Shown here: piece after piece, positions 34,610-43,058 of the stretch | How the letters are laid out: the number at the start of each line of letters is the position of its first letter | How positions within the stretch are numbered: the stretch's first letter is position 1 | Assembly (NCBI GenBank): GCA_021775835.1 | Contig: JAJFHC010000203.1 | Location: forward strand, 1-52,496 | Origin: Hyphomicrobiales bacterium | GTDB taxonomy: Bacteria; Pseudomonadota; Alphaproteobacteria; Rhizobiales; JAJFHC01 | Direction of reading: 5' to 3' | DNA length: 52,496 nucleotides | The notes under the pieces: model-generated | What the model was told of the DNA's origin: nothing | Databases searched by the model: none | Seen by the model: the letters and a program-made list of their open reading frames with translations, nothing else | Made by a program: the position numbers and the translations under genes

Positions 34610-35374
34610 ATGGAAATATCGAAGAAGGATCAGATAAGGGCGTTGTTGAAGAGCATAGAGACCGGCGATCCCGGACCGGTGGCCGTGGTCAACGAAGCAA
34701 AATACATTCAACACAATCCGCAAACTCATGAAGGGAGTGAAGGTCTGGAAGCCCTCTTCAAGCGGCTGTCCAAAACGTCGCCCCGGGTTAACATCGTGCG
34801 CGCATTCGAGGACGGCGATTTCGTGTTCGCACATACCGAGTACGACTTCACAAGACGGAATATTGGCTTTGAAGTATTCAGGTTTGAAGACGGTCGTGCG
34901 GTCGAGCACTGGGACAACATCCAGAAAAGGCAGGGTCCAAACAAGGCAGGTCGCAGCATGGTCGACGGCCCGACCGAGGCCCTCGACCTTGAGCTGACTG
35001 AAAGCAACCGCGCCTTGGTTCGATCCTTCGTCGAGACCGTGCTCGTAGCTGGGCAACGCGACCAGCTGACAGACTTTATCGACGAGGACCACTATTCCGA
35101 ACACAACCCGCATATTGGAGAAGGTCTGTCCGATCTCCGGTCCGCATTCGAAGCAGAATCCGAAAGCGGCAGGCGCATCGACTATCGTCGTATCCATCGC
35201 GTCCTGGCCGAGGGCAGCTTTGTGCTCTCCGTCAGCGAGGGCAACAGCGACGGCGTCCATTCCGCCTTTTACGATCTGTTTCGACTGGCACAGGGCAAAG
35301 TGGTGGAGCATTGGGACACGACCGAAAAAGTCGCCCCCCGCAGCGAGTGGAAAAACGACAACGGCAAGTTCTGA
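34610..35374 (+). CDS. tandem SnoaL/NTF2-like protein
   Basis: 254 residues that split into two similar halves. The first has KYIQHNPQTHEGSEGLEALF, DFVFAHTEYDF, FEVFRFEDGRAVEHWDNIQ; the second DHYSEHNPHIGEGLSDLRSAF, GSFVLSVSEGN, YDLFRLAQGKVVEHWDTTE. Each half is a SnoaL-like cone-shaped fold with a H-N-P and a V-EHWD signature, so the gene arose by internal duplication. Activity unknown; relatives include polyketide cyclases, isomerases and non-catalytic proteins. Confidence 0.9.
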   Translation: MEISKKDQIRALLKSIETGDPGPVAVVNEAKYIQHNPQTHEGSEGLEALFKRLSKTSPRVNIVRAFEDGDFVFAHTEYDFTRRNIGFEVFRFEDGRAVEHWDNIQKRQGPNKAGRSMVDGPTEALDLELTESNRALVRSFVETVLVAGQRDQLTDFIDEDHYSEHNPHIGEGLSDLRSAFEAESESGRRIDYRRIHRVLAEGSFVLSVSEGNSDGVHSAFYDLFRLAQGKVVEHWDTTEKVAPRSEWKNDNGKF

Positions 35375-35443
35375 CCAGGAGTCGAGCGGCAGACGGGCAA
35401 TGTCCGTATTCGGCTAACGCGATTGCATATTTGCTGGCGCGAC

Positions 35444-35974
35444 CTAGTCGTCTTGTCCCAAGCTCGGATTGAACAACTTGATCGGCAACGGCACGATGTC
35501 CGCGCCAGTTCCGGCAGCCCGAACCAGTGGATGGGCTGCGTCGGTTTTGCCATCTGAGCCGTCAGAAATCTTGTTCTCCTGGTTCTGGTTGGCAGAGTTC
35601 ATCGACACTCGTTCATCATCTTCATCGCCCGACGAGGGTGCCAAGAGTGGTTCCAGGTCGTTGCGCATCCACCAGTACCAGAACCCCTGCTCACGGATCC
35701 ATTTTTCCAGGCGCGTCAGGTCGGTCCATTCGCGCGGTAGGCCGCGTGCGCTGTAGATTCGAGCCACCTGGCTGTCGACATAAACCAGGACGCCCCAGGC
35801 GAACGGATGCCTTTCCTGATCGCCAAACCCTCCCCCCATGTTTTGGCGGTAGGCACGATAGACCACGGCATACTCCCCCAGTCGTCCGGCGTCCCGCAGA
35901 AAGGGAATGTCAGCCTGGGTGATGGTCATTGTGACACCAAGGGCTACATCTTGATTCATGGTGTTGACATTCAT
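35444..35974 (-). CDS. conserved hypothetical protein with Trp-rich core
   Basis: 176 residues. Core: RLGEYAVVYRAYRQNMGGGF, HPFAWGVLVYVDSQVARIYSARGLPREWTDLTRLEKWIREQGFWYWWMRNDLEPL, followed by a polar, Asp/Asn/Glu-rich tail. The look is that of a small conserved alphaproteobacterial protein of unknown function. Start codons at 35974, 35959 or 35929 are all possible, none with a good ribosome-binding site; the core begins just after the last one. It is divergent from the VOC gene, with an operator-like palindrome between them. Confidence 0.7.
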   Translation of the reverse strand: MNVNTMNQDVALGVTMTITQADIPFLRDAGRLGEYAVVYRAYRQNMGGGFGDQERHPFAWGVLVYVDSQVARIYSARGLPREWTDLTRLEKWIREQGFWYWWMRNDLEPLLAPSSGDEDDERVSMNSANQNQENKISDGSDGKTDAAHPLVRAAGTGADIVPLPIKLFNPSLGQDD

Positions 35975-35992
35975 TGCAGCTTTAAATACATC
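35964..35992 (+). promoter_or_regulatory. candidate plus-strand promoter for the VOC gene
   Basis: TTGACA at 35964-35969, 17 bases, then TACATC at 35987-35992 as a mediocre -10. It overlaps the first codons of the divergent minus-strand gene if that gene starts at 35974. The palindrome at 35998-36025 would sit around or just after the start point. Confidence 0.35.
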
Positions 35993-35997
35993 TTAGA

Positions 35998-36025
35998 TCA
36001 TGATGTACACCATGGTACATGATGT
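35998..36025. promoter_or_regulatory. operator-like palindrome between divergent genes
   Basis: TCATGATGTAC (35998-36008), six bases ACCATG, GTACATGATGT (36015-36025). The half-sites match at 9 of 11 positions as an inverted repeat, with a perfect ATGTAC/GTACAT core. Position downstream of a -35/-10 pair and between divergent genes fits a repressor site (dimeric HTH type). No regulator gene is adjacent, so an encoded partner is not identified. Confidence 0.5.
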
Positions 36026-36119
36026 TTCTTGAACAGACTATCACTATTTCCGTCCGTGAACCTGCCGTCGTGCCGGCCCCCAGAAACCGGTACACACGGA
36101 AAACTCAAAGGATCTCCCC

Positions 36120-36713
36120 ATGTCCAAAAGAATTGCCCCCATACCCAAGGGATACAGAACCGTCACCCCCGAGCTGGTTGTCCGCGGAGCCGATGCCGCG
36201 CTGACTTACTACAAGCAGGTGTTCGAAGCGACTGAACTCTCCCGCGTCACAGCCGACGACGGCCTCACCGTGCTCCAGGCCGACGTCAGAATCGGCAACT
36301 CGATCATCCGTGTCACCGATGAAATGCCCGCGTTTGGCATTCTGTCGCCGATCAATTTTGGCGGCACTCCCATTGCCATCCACATCTACCACGCCGAGGC
36401 AGATCGCCTGTGGGAACGCGCACTGGCCCACGATGCCGGCATTCTCGTGCCCTTGGCCGACACCCCATGGGGCGAGCGTTACGGCAAGCTGATTGACCCC
36501 TTTGGTCATGTATGGTCGATTTCACACCGCATCGCCAAACTCTCGGCACAACCGGTGCCTTCCACGACTGCCGCTGAGACAAACACTCCAGCGGACATCT
36601 CCGATACCCTTGCGTTTTCGGTCCACGAACCACGGGCGGATAATACCAATCTCAGCACCGAACAAGAGGCAGTGCTGAGTTCGGAAGAGGCTGTCAGTTC
36701 CAAAGTCGCCTGA
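36120..36713 (+). CDS. VOC-family (PhnB/glyoxalase-like) protein with long tail
   Basis: 197 residues. The first 140 form one VOC unit: RTVTPELVVRGADAALTYYKQVF, LTVLQADVRIGNSIIRVTDE, WGERYGKLIDPFGHVWSISH, the layout of PhnB-like proteins. The last 55 residues (from SAQPVPSTTAAETN) are Ser/Thr/Glu-rich and probably disordered, which is uncommon for the family. Function unknown. AAAGGA precedes the ATG. An operator-like palindrome lies about 95 bp upstream. Confidence 0.88.
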   Translation: MSKRIAPIPKGYRTVTPELVVRGADAALTYYKQVFEATELSRVTADDGLTVLQADVRIGNSIIRVTDEMPAFGILSPINFGGTPIAIHIYHAEADRLWERALAHDAGILVPLADTPWGERYGKLIDPFGHVWSISHRIAKLSAQPVPSTTAAETNTPADISDTLAFSVHEPRADNTNLSTEQEAVLSSEEAVSSKVA

Positions 36714-36781
36714 ACTCAATACTCCAGCGGGTGGCAGTCGATGCCGCCCGCATCCAGACCATCAGCTCCCGGAGACCCGCT

Positions 36782-38086
36782 ATGACCAACAACCATACCC
36801 TGCAGTCGCGCCTTCAAGGCGCTACCCCCCGCGGCGTCGCGACCGCAACGACAATCTTCGCCGAACGTGCCGACAATGCCGAATTGTGGGACGTGGAAGG
36901 CCGCCGCTACATCGACTTTGCGGGCGGCATTGCCGTACTCAATACCGGACATCGCCATCCCGGTGTCATGGAGAGGGTCAACGAGCAACTGTCCCGGTTT
37001 ACCCACACGGCCTATCAGGTCGTGCCCTACGAACCTTATGTGGAATTGGCGGAACGGCTCAATCGGCTGGCGCCGGGTCCGACTCCAAAGAAGAGTTTTT
37101 TCGTAACGACTGGCGCTGAAGCCGTTGAGAATGCCGTCAAGATTGCCCGGGCGTACACCGGAAGGTCCGGGGTTATCGCTTTCACCGGTGGATTCCACGG
37201 CCGCACCCACATGACGATGGGTCTGACCGGCAAGGTTCTCCCCTACAAGAAAGGCTTTGGCCCCTTCCCTGCAGAAATCCATCATCTGCCGTTTCCCATG
37301 CCGGTTCACGGCGTCACCGTTGACGACACCTTCGCCGCCCTGGAATCACTTTTCAAGGCCGACCTCGAACCGGAGCGGGTTGCTGCCATGATCATCGAAC
37401 CGGTCCAGGGCGAAGGCGGATTTTATGTAGCCCCCAAGGAACTGCTGCAACGTCTGCGGACGGTGTGCGACGACCACGGCATTGTCCTGATCGTCGATGA
37501 GATCCAAACTGGGTTTGCTCGCACTGGAAAGATGTTCGCCGTCGAACACGCCGGCATCGAACCGGACATGATCACCATTGCCAAGAGCCTTGCCGGTGGG
37601 TTCCCCCTGGCGGGCGTCATTGGCAAGTCGGAAATCATGGACGCCCCGGCGCCGGGCGGCCTGGGTGGCACCTACGGCGGTAACCCGGTGAGCTGTGCTG
37701 CAGCGTTAGGCGTCCTCGATGCGATTGAAAACGAGAACCTGGTGGAGCGCGCAGCAACGCTCGGCGAAACGCTGACATCGCGGATACGGGGCATGTCCGG
37801 TCTGGCCAACGCCCATCCCATCGGCGATATTCGCGGACTTGGTGCCATGGTTGCCTTCGAACTGGTCAGCCGCCACGGCAACAACCAGCCCGACCCTGAA
37901 GCAACCAAGGCGTTGTGCGCCCGGGCGCTGGAAAACGGTCTCCTGATCCTGTCATGCGGTGTCTTCGCAAACACGATCCGTATTCTGGTTCCACTGACGG
38001 CAAGCGACGAAACCATTTCCGAGGGTCTCGACATTCTGGAGCGCTCGCTTGGGGAAATTGCGCCAGCTCTGGTCGCCGCAGAGTAG
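36782..38086 (+). CDS. gabT: 4-aminobutyrate aminotransferase-type class III transaminase
   Basis: 434 residues from the ATG at 36782 with GGAG seven bases upstream; a start at 36731 reads into non-family sequence. Class III signatures: FVTTGAEAVENAVKIARAYTGR, FHGRTHMTMGLTG, IIEPVQGEGGFYVAP, IVDEIQTGFARTGKMFA, and K268 in TIAKSLAGGFPLAGV as the PLP lysine. GabT converts 4-aminobutyrate and 2-oxoglutarate to succinate semialdehyde and glutamate; 5-aminovalerate or related omega-amino acids are alternatives. No gabD is seen in the window. Confidence 0.9.
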   Translation: MTNNHTLQSRLQGATPRGVATATTIFAERADNAELWDVEGRRYIDFAGGIAVLNTGHRHPGVMERVNEQLSRFTHTAYQVVPYEPYVELAERLNRLAPGPTPKKSFFVTTGAEAVENAVKIARAYTGRSGVIAFTGGFHGRTHMTMGLTGKVLPYKKGFGPFPAEIHHLPFPMPVHGVTVDDTFAALESLFKADLEPERVAAMIIEPVQGEGGFYVAPKELLQRLRTVCDDHGIVLIVDEIQTGFARTGKMFAVEHAGIEPDMITIAKSLAGGFPLAGVIGKSEIMDAPAPGGLGGTYGGNPVSCAAALGVLDAIENENLVERAATLGETLTSRIRGMSGLANAHPIGDIRGLGAMVAFELVSRHGNNQPDPEATKALCARALENGLLILSCGVFANTIRILVPLTASDETISEGLDILERSLGEIAPALVAAE

Positions 38087-38100
38087 TCACCTTTTCATCT

Positions 38101-38131
38101 GTTATCCGGGCGGAAGGCGCGCCCGGATAAC
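38101..38131. terminator. perfect 11-bp hairpin between gabT and the ATP-grasp gene
   Basis: GTTATCCGGGC (38101-38111), nine-base loop GGAAGGCGC, GCCCGGATAAC (38121-38131). It lies 14 bp after the gabT stop. No T-tract follows, so it could be a Rho-independent terminator of poor quality, an mRNA-stabilising structure or an operator. Confidence 0.45.
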
Positions 38132-38217
38132 GCACCTTTGGAAGGAGTTGTGTACAGTACATCAACAGCGATTGGTGACGCCGTCATGCACAGTCACTTG
38201 CAGAGGGAAATTCAACC

Positions 38218-39726
38218 ATGAACCCAAGACCGATCCCTGAAAAAGCAGCGAACAAGCGCGCCACGTCATCGAAGGCGAAAAAGGCCCGGTTGAAAAACAT
38301 CTCCGAAGTGCGCCGCTTCTTCCATCGCAACGAAGACCCGATTTTCTTCATCAGCGCGACGAACTTCAACCTGCTGGGCATCGACGAATGGTGCCGCAAT
38401 TTCCGTTACATCAATTTCGTCGACTGCTACGACGGACGTCACCCCAACATCTTTGTGCCATTGGCCCAGGCCCATCCGGAATTCGACTCCATCGAGGACA
38501 TTGTCGCCTACCTTCTGGAACACAAGGAAGTCATCGATTTCTTGAAGTCCAAGGGCAAAAGGCCCAAGGCCGTGTTCCTGATGTTCGACGAGCGCGTCGA
38601 GAGCATATGCAAGGAGTTGGGTCTCGAAATCTGGTTCCCGAAAGCCCGTTTGCGCGAACACATCGACCATAAGATCGAAACCGTACGGATTGGCAACAAG
38701 GCCGGCGTGCCGAGCGTCCCCAACGTGCTCACCAAAATCGAAAGCTGGGAGCAACTTCGGAAAGCCACCAAACAGATCGGCAACGACCTTGTGCTGCAAT
38801 CGGCCTTCGGCGACAGCGGCCACACCACATTCTTCATCAGCAGTGAAAATGATTTCCGACGCCACGCCAGCGAGATCGTCGGCCATGGTGAAATCAAGGT
38901 CATGAAACGGATCAACTGCCGTGGTTCGGCCATTGAGGCCTGCGCCACGAAGAAGGGTACCATCGTTGGGCCCCTGATGACTGAACTGGTGGGATTCAGG
39001 GAACTGACTCCTTATCGCGGCGGCTGGTGTGGAAATGAGATTTTTTCCGATGCATTCGACCGGAACATTCGCGACAAGGCCCGGAACTACACCGTCAAGT
39101 TCGGCGATCAACTGGTCAGGGAGGGTTACCGCGGCTATTTTGAACTGGACTTTCTGATCGATCAGGACAATGGCGAAGTCTACCTGGGTGAATGCAACCC
39201 TCGGGTCACCGGCGCCAGCTCACTGACCAATCACGCAGCGTTTGCCCACGCCGATGCGCCCCTTTTCCTGTTTCACCTGCTGGAATTCTCGGGCGTCGAT
39301 TTCGATCTCGATGTGGAAGAACTCAACGACCGCTGGGCGGACCCCGAAAACATCGACGGCTGGTGCCAGATGGTCATCAAACACACCGACGACAACGTCG
39401 ATATCGTGACCCAGGCGCCGGACTCAGGTATCTGGCACATGAACCGCGATGGCAGCATCCAGTACAGCCGGTTCGACTATCACCGCCGTGCCGTGGAAAG
39501 TGAAAACGAGGCTTTCTTCCTGCGCATTCAAGGTACCGGCGATTTCCGCTACGAGGGCGCCGATCTGGGCATCCTCGTCACCCGTGGCCGGGCCATGGAC
39601 GACAGGTTCAGATTGACTAGACGGGCCAAGTCCTGGATCACTGGAATTAAAGACCAGTACAAGGCGCGCGCCCTGCCGACAGCATTGCCGGTTGCCTCAG
39701 ACACACCAGCGTTCAAGATCCTTTGA
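38218..39726 (+). CDS. ATP-grasp enzyme, carbamoyl-phosphate-synthetase/biotin-carboxylase-like
   Basis: 502 residues. A basic N-terminal tail, then a pre-ATP-grasp domain (FFISATNFNLLGIDEW, AVFLMFDERVESICKELGLEIWFP), then the ATP-grasp fold: LVLQSAFGDSGHTTFFIS as the phosphate-binding loop, EIKVMKRINCRGSAIEACATKKGTIVG, and the metal-binding FELDFLIDQDNGEVYLGECNPRVTG. The final 120 residues are an extra C-terminal domain. Such enzymes join a carboxylate to an amine, thiol or carbamoyl acceptor with ATP; no biotinylated or carbamoyl partner is present. It is followed 33 bp later by a C45 Ntn-hydrolase, suggesting a shared product. Confidence 0.8.
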   Translation: MNPRPIPEKAANKRATSSKAKKARLKNISEVRRFFHRNEDPIFFISATNFNLLGIDEWCRNFRYINFVDCYDGRHPNIFVPLAQAHPEFDSIEDIVAYLLEHKEVIDFLKSKGKRPKAVFLMFDERVESICKELGLEIWFPKARLREHIDHKIETVRIGNKAGVPSVPNVLTKIESWEQLRKATKQIGNDLVLQSAFGDSGHTTFFISSENDFRRHASEIVGHGEIKVMKRINCRGSAIEACATKKGTIVGPLMTELVGFRELTPYRGGWCGNEIFSDAFDRNIRDKARNYTVKFGDQLVREGYRGYFELDFLIDQDNGEVYLGECNPRVTGASSLTNHAAFAHADAPLFLFHLLEFSGVDFDLDVEELNDRWADPENIDGWCQMVIKHTDDNVDIVTQAPDSGIWHMNRDGSIQYSRFDYHRRAVESENEAFFLRIQGTGDFRYEGADLGILVTRGRAMDDRFRLTRRAKSWITGIKDQYKARALPTALPVASDTPAFKIL

Positions 39727-39759
39727 GAACTGCCGAATGACCACAGATGGACCAGATTC

Positions 39760-40776
39760 GTGAACCTCTATGCCGCACCGGCTGAACTGACGTTCGAGGC
39801 GATCTCTGAAAGAGATCCGGGTGAGCGCTGGCAGGAGATGTTTCAGCGTCACTGGCCGGCCTATGAGCGATGGTTCCTTTCCGAGGGGATTGAAGCCCGT
39901 CAGACTTACCTGGCAGGGTTGCGGGCCTTGCGGAAGTACATGCCTGAACTGGTGCCGGTTTACGAAAAGCTGACCGATCTTGCCGGCGGCGGCGATCTTG
40001 CCGCCCGTTTTCTCAGCTTCTATTGTCCCCCGCCCTATCTGTCAGGTTGCTCGCAGGCCGTGTGGCCCGGTGACGAGCCCATGCTGGTTCGAAATTACGA
40101 CTATGCGCCTGAGTTGAGCGACGGCGTCATCCTCTCAAGCCGATGGAACGAGCGTTGGGTGAGCGGCATCTCCGACGGGTTGTTCGGACTGGTTGACGGC
40201 ATGAACGATACCGGACTGGCGGTCTCGCTTACATTCGGTGGGCGGACCATCGTCGGCGACGGGTTCGGGGTGCCGTTGATCTTGCGCTATGTTCTTGAAT
40301 TCTGCCGGACCACCGAAGAAGCCTCCGAGGCGTTGAAACGAATCCCCTGCCACATGGCCTATAACGTCACCGTGGTCGACCGCGATGGCCGGCACCTGAC
40401 GGCCTATCTGTCGCCGGACCGGGGCACCGTGATCAGCGATGCCCGGGTTGCCACCAACCATCAGGAACAGGTCGAGTGGCACAAGCACGCGCGCGCGACG
40501 GCCACTGTCGAACGGGAACGGTTCCTGCTCCAACGCCTGACACTGCACGACGAACCGGCGGACCGGTTCATCGGCGCCTTCCTGAAACCGCCGCTTTATT
40601 CGACCGCTTTCGACCGGGGATTTGGAACACTCTACACATCGGTCTACTGGCCGGCGCGCGGCATAATCGAATACCGCTGGCCAGGAGAAACCTGGCGACA
40701 CGACGTCGATCGGTTGGATCAAGGCATCCGGAGAATCCGTTATCCTGCAGCCAGCTCCGCTTGGCCGCAAACCTGA
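39760..40776 (+). CDS. C45-family autoproteolytic acyltransferase/hydrolase
   Basis: 338 residues, GTG start. The Ntn-hydrolase feature is C97 in YLSGCSQAVWPGDEPMLVRNYDYAPE; members of this isopenicillin-N acyltransferase-like family cleave themselves before this cysteine, exposing it as the nucleophile. FGLVDGMNDTGLAVSLTFGGR and CHMAYNVTVVDRDG are family segments as well. Relatives deacylate or transacylate N-acyl amino acids and penicillin-like amides. The gene sits between the ATP-grasp gene (33 bp) and terC (8 bp), in one operon. The ribosome-binding site is weak. Confidence 0.85.
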   Translation: MNLYAAPAELTFEAISERDPGERWQEMFQRHWPAYERWFLSEGIEARQTYLAGLRALRKYMPELVPVYEKLTDLAGGGDLAARFLSFYCPPPYLSGCSQAVWPGDEPMLVRNYDYAPELSDGVILSSRWNERWVSGISDGLFGLVDGMNDTGLAVSLTFGGRTIVGDGFGVPLILRYVLEFCRTTEEASEALKRIPCHMAYNVTVVDRDGRHLTAYLSPDRGTVISDARVATNHQEQVEWHKHARATATVERERFLLQRLTLHDEPADRFIGAFLKPPLYSTAFDRGFGTLYTSVYWPARGIIEYRWPGETWRHDVDRLDQGIRRIRYPAASSAWPQT

Positions 40777-40784
40777 GACCCTGA

Positions 40785-41570
40785 ATGAACTACATCTTCA
40801 CCCTCCTGAATGATCCTGTCGCCTGGGCAGCACTTGCAACCCTGATCGCCATGGAAGTCGTGCTCGGCATCGACAATCTGATTTTCATCGCCCTGCTCAC
40901 AAACAAGCTGCCACAGGAACTGCGGTCCAAGGCAAGACGGTTGGGGATCGGCTGTGCCCTGGTACTCAGGCTGGTATTGCTCGGGACTGTGGCGTTCATC
41001 GTCAAGCTGACCACACCTGTGGTCGAATTTCTGGATTTCGCCCTGTCTTGGAAGGACATCATCCTGATTGCCGGCGGCCTGTTTCTGGTCTGGAAGGCAA
41101 CGCGGGAAATTCATCACATCGTCGATCCCGATCCGGCACCGACGCTCTACAAGATACCGACCGCGGCATTGGGCTTTTCTGCAGCGATATTTCAGATTTT
41201 GCTGCTTGATCTGGTGTTTTCCGTCGACAGCATCATCACAGCGGTCGGAATGACACCTCATGTGCCGATTATGGTGGTCGCCGTTGTCATTGCTGTTCTC
41301 GTGATGTTGTTTGCCGCCGACCCTCTGGCCAATTTTATCAACAAGAACCCGACCATCGTCATGCTGGCCCTTGGCTTTCTGCTGTTGATCGGGTCGACCC
41401 TCATCGCGGACGGATTCGGTGTCCACATTCCACGGGGCTACATTTACGCCGCCATGACATTCTCTGCGGCGGTCGAAACCCTGAACATGTTCTCGCGACG
41501 TGCCGCACAGCGACTCGCCGCCGAGAATCGAGCGGGCCCGACACCGCCCCCCGCCGGCAACCAGGATTGA
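40785..41570 (+). CDS. TerC-family membrane protein
   Basis: 261 residues, about seven spans. The TerC signature is complete: [17 protein letters not shown] near residue 22 and [18 protein letters not shown] near 146, in which the aspartates probably bind a metal; [20 protein letters not shown] follows. TerC/Alx-type proteins are linked to manganese export and to metallation of exported enzymes, and TerC to tellurite resistance. It is eight bases after the C45 hydrolase gene. Confidence 0.92.
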   Translation: MNYIFTLLNDPVAWAALATLIAMEVVLGIDNLIFIALLTNKLPQELRSKARRLGIGCALVLRLVLLGTVAFIVKLTTPVVEFLDFALSWKDIILIAGGLFLVWKATREIHHIVDPDPAPTLYKIPTAALGFSAAIFQILLLDLVFSVDSIITAVGMTPHVPIMVVAVVIAVLVMLFAADPLANFINKNPTIVMLALGFLLLIGSTLIADGFGVHIPRGYIYAAMTFSAAVETLNMFSRRAAQRLAAENRAGPTPPPAGNQD

Positions 41571-41669
41571 AGGTTCCCCCGGATGCCAGTTCCGGTGACC
41601 TCGAAGCAGGCCGGTGTGGCATGCCCAATCGCCAAGCAATCGAATTGAAGTTGGGTTAAGCTGGCAGGG

Positions 41670-42986
41670 ATGTCCGACCCAAACAGCGTTCCACAATCCC
41701 CAAACGGCAGTGTCAGCAAGGCGGCCTCCCTGGCGCCTGTTGCCCCGCTGCTGCTCAGTGTTGCCATCCTCCTGCTGGGCAATGGCCTGCAGGGGACCCT
41801 GCTTCCGGTTCGAGCCCAGCTTGAAGACTTTTCGTCCGTCAACATCGGCATCATGGGGTCGGCTTATTTTCTGGGCTTTGCCGTCGGTTGCCTGCTGGCG
41901 CCGCTGGCCATACGGCGGGTCGGCCATATCCGCACGTTTACCGCCCTTGTTTCCGTGGCATCGACCCTATCGCTGCTGCATGCCCTGATTGTACTGCCGG
42001 CACCCTGGTGGCTGTTTCGCGCGCTCACCGGGTTCTGCTTTGCAGGTCTCTACATGATCATCGAAAGCTGGTTGATGGAGAAGTCCACCAACCAGACCAG
42101 GGGCTTTGTCTTTTCCGTCTACACGGTCATCAACCTCACCGTCATCACCCTGGGCCAGCTTCTGCTCGTGACCGAACACCCCTCGAACTTTCATCTGTTC
42201 GCCCTGGCATCCGTTCTGGTCTCGATTGCGGCGGTTCCGATCGCATTGACCAAAGCCGCCGCGCCCGCACCGCCAAAGTCGGTCCGCATCCGCCCCCTGC
42301 ATCTGCTGAAAATTTCGCCGGTTGGAGTCGTAGGTTGCTTTGCCGTAGGGCTGGCCAACGGTTCGTTCTGGTCGCTGGCACCGGTTTTTGCGCAACGCGA
42401 AGCCGGCGACGTCACCGTCGTTGCCGTTTTCATGAGCCTCACCGTGATCGCCGGCGCGGTCGGTCAATGGCCGATCGGGATCGCGTCTGATCGCTATGAC
42501 CGGCGCCTGGTCATCATTGTTGCGTGTTTTGCGGCTGCAGTGTCGGGCGTCGCCCTGACAATGGCGGCGCGCCTCTGGCTGCCCGATCTGGCGGTGTTCG
42601 CCTGTGCGGTCGGTTTTGGGTTCTTCGCTTTTCCGATCTACTCGCTTTGCGCCGCCCACACCAACGACCATATTGAAGCCGGCGGCTTCGTCGAAGCGGC
42701 AAGCGGCCTGCTTCTGGTGTTCTCCGCCGGTGCCGTCATCGGACCGATTGCCGCTTCAGCTGTCATGCAGAACTTTGGAGTTGCCTCGCTGTTCGGCTAC
42801 ACAGCCGCGATACATGTGTGTCTGGCTGCATATGCGCTGTACAGAATTCGCCAACGCGAGGCACCGCCTGCAGAAAACAGAGAGGACTTTGCAGATTCGA
42901 TCAGGGTACTGCAGACCGTGTCCCCCATAGACCCGTTGACGGACACGGGTGCAGACATAAAAGAAGAAACCCCGTCCCCGAAGTAG
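41670..42986 (+). CDS. MFS transporter, YcaD-like
   Basis: 438 residues, twelve spans. LLLSVAILLLGNGLQGTLLPVRAQLEDFSSVNIGIMGSAYFLGFAVGCLLAP at the N-terminus and RALTGFCFAGLYMIIESWLMEKSTNQTRG are characteristic of the YcaD subgroup of putative MFS exporters. The final 45 residues are a charged cytoplasmic tail. Substrate unknown. Ninety-nine bp after terC; may belong to the same transcript. Confidence 0.9.
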   Translation: MSDPNSVPQSPNGSVSKAASLAPVAPLLLSVAILLLGNGLQGTLLPVRAQLEDFSSVNIGIMGSAYFLGFAVGCLLAPLAIRRVGHIRTFTALVSVASTLSLLHALIVLPAPWWLFRALTGFCFAGLYMIIESWLMEKSTNQTRGFVFSVYTVINLTVITLGQLLLVTEHPSNFHLFALASVLVSIAAVPIALTKAAAPAPPKSVRIRPLHLLKISPVGVVGCFAVGLANGSFWSLAPVFAQREAGDVTVVAVFMSLTVIAGAVGQWPIGIASDRYDRRLVIIVACFAAAVSGVALTMAARLWLPDLAVFACAVGFGFFAFPIYSLCAAHTNDHIEAGGFVEAASGLLLVFSAGAVIGPIAASAVMQNFGVASLFGYTAAIHVCLAAYALYRIRQREAPPAENREDFADSIRVLQTVSPIDPLTDTGADIKEETPSPK

Positions 42987-43002
42987 AAGCGAAGACTTGT
43001 GC

Positions 43003-43039
43003 CGGCAGCCTGTCTCCGTCTCGGGGGGGCTGGCTGCCG
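43003..43039. terminator. hairpin between convergent MFS and carbonic anhydrase genes
   Basis: CGGCAGCC (43003-43010), 21-base loop, GGCTGCCG (43032-43039). The position between two tail-to-tail genes suits a bidirectional stop signal, but there is no clear T-tract on either side. Confidence 0.4.
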
Positions 43040-43058
43040 AACTCCGGTTCAAACCGCC

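Noticed and set aside
34409..35311. Minus-strand frame of 300 codons opposite the GFA and SnoaL-like genes
   Set aside because: Antisense of two well-supported genes; it crosses their boundary.
40740..41927. Minus-strand frame of 395 codons opposite terC and the MFS gene
   Set aside because: The opposite strand encodes clear TerC and MFS families; the frame is Gln/Gly/Asp/His-rich without motifs.
41967..42671. Minus-strand frame of 234 codons in the YcaD-like MFS gene
   Set aside because: Charged, Gly/Arg/Asp-rich antisense translation of transmembrane codons.
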